Shown piece by piece: positions 60,429 through 64,000 of a stretch of 64,000 bases of DNA. The stretch covers positions 167,033,107-167,097,106 of the forward strand of contig CP136061.1 in assembly GCA_032622095.1 (NCBI GenBank), written 5' to 3'. Both the position numbers and the translations under genes were made by a program. Origin of the DNA: Siphonodentalium dalli (lineage: Eukaryota > Mollusca > Scaphopoda > Gadilida > Siphonodentaliidae). The notes under the pieces were generated by a model. It saw only the letters and a program-made list of their open reading frames with translations, ran no database searches and was not told where the DNA came from. Numbering within the stretch: position 1 is the first letter of the stretch; every line of letters starts with the position of its first letter.

Positions 60429-60495
60429 TGAAAGTGTCAATGACACTGTAGCTACACATGGAGAGGGATAACATCATTTATTATATGACTGTGGT
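60429..60495 (+). repeat. GTGTCAATGACAC repeat touching the DENND5 acceptor
   Basis: The copy begins about 12 bp from the acceptor AG of the DENND5 exon (AG at 60417-60416; GTGTCAATGACAC at 60434-60446). The branch-point region of that intron therefore lies inside repeat DNA. Only the first ~60 bp of the repeat is present. Confidence 0.6.
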
Positions 60496-61073
60496 CTTTC
60501 TCCTTAAAATACGGTATTTTTTAATGAATTTTACCAGAGCAACGGAATCGACAGAGTGGTATACCGATTCTGTATCATGCTAATCTGAAACAGGAACAAA
60601 GCTGGTGTACTGACAGAACTATTTTCAAACTAAATATAAAGCTGACTTGAATGTGCATTCGATTATGATTCTGTATACACCAGTGTACACCGGGCTGGTT
60701 AGAAATGTTCCGCGCATGTGCAACTGATATTTTTTGGGTGCCTTCGATATATGTTCTATATTTGTTTATGCCAAAATAAATAAAATAAAATGTCCGCTAT
60801 AAATGTCAAAATAAATAATATAAAATTGGAACTAAAATTTCAACGAAATATTTGTTTAGAATGGATGACTTTTTCATTGATCAATTGTTTCTGGGAGATT
60901 TCATATTGACATGGCTTCCCCATGTGCCCTTGATGGAACCCCAATTTTTGTTTCAGCACTTTTATCTCAAAGTTGATAAATTAGAATTTTATTGACCTAT
61001 ATGCATCAGTGCCACATACAGGTATCATTTATGATATTTTCTATAGCATTGGAGCGATTAGGAATGCGGAGAG
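60496..61073. other. nothing recognised
   Basis: Upstream (5') of the DENND5 exon on the minus strand, hence intron. No preceding exon was found. 61050-61070 has 'ggagcgattaggaatgcgg', a piece of the GTGTCAATGACAC repeat. Confidence 0.5.
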
Positions 61074-61757
61074 CAAGCCTGGATATAAGAGGTCTGACAC
61101 GGTCATTGACCGAGCCAAATACACCGATGACCAGCGCCACCTTATTATCGTCCGTCAGTTTGTCCGGCGCCCATTATCTTCACAAAAAATATATAATTAA
61201 GGGGAAAACAACAAGTAGATGTATTATGCGCGGCAAAGACATTCAATCACCACTACTGTGCACTAAATATCAAATCCCCCAACCAATACAACGCGTTTTA
61301 CCGAAAACATGTTAATGATCCGTTCTGTATACAGGACCTATAAATGTAATTTTAATGCAACCTCTAACCTAAATTGTCCGCGATTGATGATTGATCGCAA
61401 ACTGCGAATTATCGCTGCCTTCACGTCCGCACTATTTCCGACTTTCTATTTTTAGAACGTGAAAAACCCAGAAAAAATGGCTGCCACTGGGGGGAAACTT
61501 CAACCAAGAAATACACTTCGTCGTGTTTTTCTCGTTTGACATAAGATACACGGAGATGTCACAAGTTAAATCAGCACAAGTGTAATATATTCCACAAGTT
61601 AAGGGTGTTAGTTGGAGATGTAGCGGAAGAAATTCTGAAAAAATTCATACCGGGTAGTTTTTAAATCGCCGCGTTTTGAAACATGTGCTTGGTAACCACT
61701 GCCTAATAATGTAATAGTATTTTTGAAACTGGAAAAGAATTCAGCAGAGACATACTA
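61074..61757 (+). mobile_element. hAT-like non-autonomous element, CAAGCCTGG family, truncated copy 3
   Basis: CAAGCCTGGATATAA begins at 61074. The sequence follows copy 1 closely up to the CAGAGACATACT stretch at 61745-61756, then is replaced by a different repeat starting TAGGGCTGGGCGATAT. The 3' end was not found. It is either truncated or interrupted by another element whose far end is not recognisable here. Confidence 0.8.
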
Positions 61758-62400
61758 TTAGGGCTGGGCGATATTGACCCAAAAAAATATCGCGATATTA
61801 TGATGACAATATCGCGATACACGATAGTATCGCGATATTATTTTGGAATATAACAATTGTTAATTACAATGTCTAATATATGCAATATTTCATGAATAAA
61901 GTTGCATCTTTGCACAGTACACACCTGCGTTTTATTTACGATTTGTGGGCCATGCGAGGTTGCGTAAATATGTATTGCAGATTTATTGTACATCACAGTA
62001 TCATGAGTCATGACCACTCGTCTGCAACTGCAAGACTGCAACATCTGACAGTTTGCCGACGCCGAACGCATTAACTTTTGATCGAAAATTAGTGAACAGT
62101 GATAATTGATAATACATAGTACTGTTCAAACAATCACACATACTCATCAACTCATGCATGTGTTATTGACTTTATATTGTTGACATGAGTCATCACATTG
62201 AGTGAGGTGTCAGCAGATGAGCTGCGTGTTTATAAATTATAATCACATGTCGGCTTCTTTGGTCCTTTAGTGGGGGAACGCGTATGTAAAACAAATGGTG
62301 GTATGAACAGTAATTCGTCTTAGAACGCAGCCCACTTGCGTTTTCAGATTTCTTAAATTTTTAGAGTTATATATAAAATAATATACAGAGTAATCAATTG
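61758..62400 (+). mobile_element. hAT-like 5' end, TAGGGCTGGGCGATAT
   Basis: TAGGGCTGGGCGATATTGAC is followed by several ATATCGCGATA words (61789-61842), a common pattern at the ends of animal hAT elements. It lies exactly where copy 3 of the CAAGCCTGG element breaks off. The far end was not identified and no transposase is visible, so the right limit given is arbitrary. Confidence 0.45.
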
Positions 62401-62414
62401 GTGTCGGTGATCAG

Positions 62415-62530
62415 GTGAAATAATTCACGAGGGTAGCCGGCTCTGGTAAAAACCGAGTGAGCGGAGCGAACAATGATTTTACCAATAGGTAATAGGACCG
62501 GCTCCCCGAGTGAATTATGACATTTATGTC
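62415..62530. repeat. imperfect inverted repeat with 'aattcacgaggg' ends
   Basis: GAAATAATTCACGAGGGTAG at 62417 pairs imperfectly with 'ggctccccgagtgaattatg' at 62500-62521, enclosing GGTAAAA...TTTTACC. This is a small foldback-like repeat of about 110 bp; no TSD could be assigned. Confidence 0.5.
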
Positions 62531-62939
62531 ACGTAATTTATATGGAAGCCAATAAATTATTCTGTTTATTTACAGTTTTACACACTTTTCGTGACTTAAA
62601 TGCGCTAATTGAATGCCTAATTCTAAAGATAATATGTGACAAATTAGTCCCCGACAAGCTGCCGCGTGCGCTCACTGGAACGTTATTCACAATTTCACAG
62701 GTGTGACATTATTACTTTTAATTCACCGAGAAATCTTGATAAATCTCCGCTAAGTGTGTAATAAAATGTGATAACGCGCGTCACAATTTCACAAAAGATA
62801 TCCCAACTGCGGCCATCCATTCGCACAGATTGCCAAACTGGCTTGTAGTATGGAGCATCAATTTTCTCACAAGTTCCTTGATAAAATGGAAGATTGAAGA
62901 TGTGAAGCAGATGTTATAGTTGGGGAGCCTGCATATGTT

Positions 62940-63520
62940 CCATTTACACTTTTGCGTACAAAAGGTTTGACCCCCTAAAGTTGGTACCAATAATGGAACA
63001 TTCTGAAAAACCAATTTCTTAAGTTGCGCATTCCTGGGGTTTAGGGGCCGCTGAACCCCAAAAAGTGCCAAAAATCACTTCTATTTACACTTCCGCGTAC
63101 ATCGATGAATTTTGGTTTGACGATAATCCTAAGTGTACTGATAAAGAAAACACAACTTAAGAAAGGGATTTTCCTGGGGTTTTCAGATAAGAAAGGGGGT
63201 CCCATGCTGAACCCCAAAACGTGATTTTTCACTTTTTTTTACACTTTCGCGTACATCCATAATTTTTGGTCTCAAAGTACTTTGATATATACCAATTATA
63301 AAAACACAACTTAAGAAGCAACTTTTCCTGGGGTTTTAAGATAAGAAGGGGGTCATCCGGTCACCCCTCAAAACGTAAAAAAATCACTTTTATTTACATG
63401 ATTGCATTCGTCCAACGTGTGTGTATGTGCGTACACCCATGGAACGTTGCACTATTACAACCAATACATCCCTAAATCGATACGATCAACTTAAGAAATA
63501 TATATTCATGTCGTTTTCTG
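62940..63520 (+). repeat. tandem ~165-bp repeat, about 3.5 units
   Basis: Units contain 'tttacactttcgcgtacatc', 'acacaacttaagaa' and 'tttcctggggttttaagata', repeating near 62944, 63090, 63240 and, diverged, 63395. The minus-strand ORFs at 62781-63232 are shadows of this array. Confidence 0.7.
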
Positions 63521-64000
63521 ATAAGAACGAGACTTGTTACAAGTTGTGTTGATGTATAAAATGGGCTATTCTGCATTCTATACATTGAATACTAACATGT
63601 CTGATGCACCATGGTTAATTGTTACTATTTTCATAACTGACATCGTCAAAAATATTGGACTTTTCTCTAAAAAAAAACTTGACAGAAATATTGGCAAAAA
63701 TTCTGTTTTCAGGTTTGGACCATTTTTTCTGGTAAAATATAACTATCTTTGGATTGAAAGGTGTTTATTGTTTTGGTCTATCTTAAATGTGTCACACTAC
63801 AGTGTTTATAGACCAAATTGCTCAAGATGGCTTCCAAAATGTAAAATTCTAATTTTTTACATATATCCCGAACATTCTCTGCATTATCCGAAAATGTAGC
63901 AAATTGTGACTCACTTGGTTATTATACGTGTTAGTTAATTAACTGACAACTACATGTTCTATTCCCAGTTGTCCCAGTTCCGTATGGGGCATGACAAATT
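63521..64000. other. nothing recognised
   Basis: AT-rich. The 121-codon frame at 63534-63899 has biased F/Y/I/K composition typical of AT-rich chance frames. Confidence 0.45.

Overview
The window is a gene-poor, AT-rich stretch of a eukaryotic nuclear genome. It most likely comes from a marine invertebrate, and a mollusc is my best guess. That guess rests on dispersed 'gggccataactc ... cagacagacggacggac' repeats of a kind I associate with bivalve and gastropod genomes, on a split gene with consensus GT-AG splice sites, and on a very high load of small DNA transposons. I see no bacterial genes, operons, rRNA genes or CRISPR arrays.

Only one cellular gene is visible, on the minus strand. Two exons of a DENND5 (Rab6IP1-type) protein lie at 60415-59659 and 48328-48178, separated by an 11.3 kb intron. 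The upstream exons and the rest of the gene (RUN and PLAT regions) were not found here. A decayed DIRS/Ngaro-like retroelement (RNase H end plus tyrosine-recombinase start) sits inside that intron at about 53.79-54.54 kb. Nearly all other ORFs are shadows of repeats.

Layout: 0-3.3 kb, ends of PIF/Harbinger-like elements. 4.4-8.2 kb, a CAAGCCTGG-ended element with an exact 8-bp target duplication, followed by dispersed and tandem repeats. 10.35-11.8 kb, a pogo-like element. 12.2-17.8 kb, composite molluscan-type repeats. 18.8-24.7 kb, a nested system: a probable hAT-like element (8-bp TSD TGTATACA) split by a 4.7 kb foldback element (8-bp TSD CAATCGCG) whose arms carry a 33/35/43-bp higher-order array. 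28.15-30.4 kb, a TTA-flanked Harbinger-like element that contains a second motif family. 33.2-38.9 kb, a rearranged second copy of the 0.36-3.26 kb element, itself hit by a TTAA element and a TTA element whose insertion sites can be read against the empty sites in the first copy. 38.9-47 kb, repeats and unannotated DNA. 47.2-60.5 kb, DENND5 exons and the large intron. 60.5-64 kb, more repeats.

The most unusual theme is a set of at least five short element families built to one plan. Several share GGG-nC-n-T-nTC-type ends (for example GGGAGCGTCTCAAAAG, GGGGTCATCTCAAAAC, GGGAGCATGTCAAAAC). They have 3-bp TTA/TAA targets where these can be read. Their terminal regions are packed with one family-specific short CG motif (ATCGGGAAA, GCGGAAAT, GCCGAAT, TTCGCCGGA, ACTCCGAT, GTCGAAAA). 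Other strong structural signals are two near-perfect hairpins (18374-18455 and 55230-55406) and a seven-copy 15-mer, GTAACAGGACTGACA, flanking the nested system. All calls come from reading the sequence; no database search was possible.
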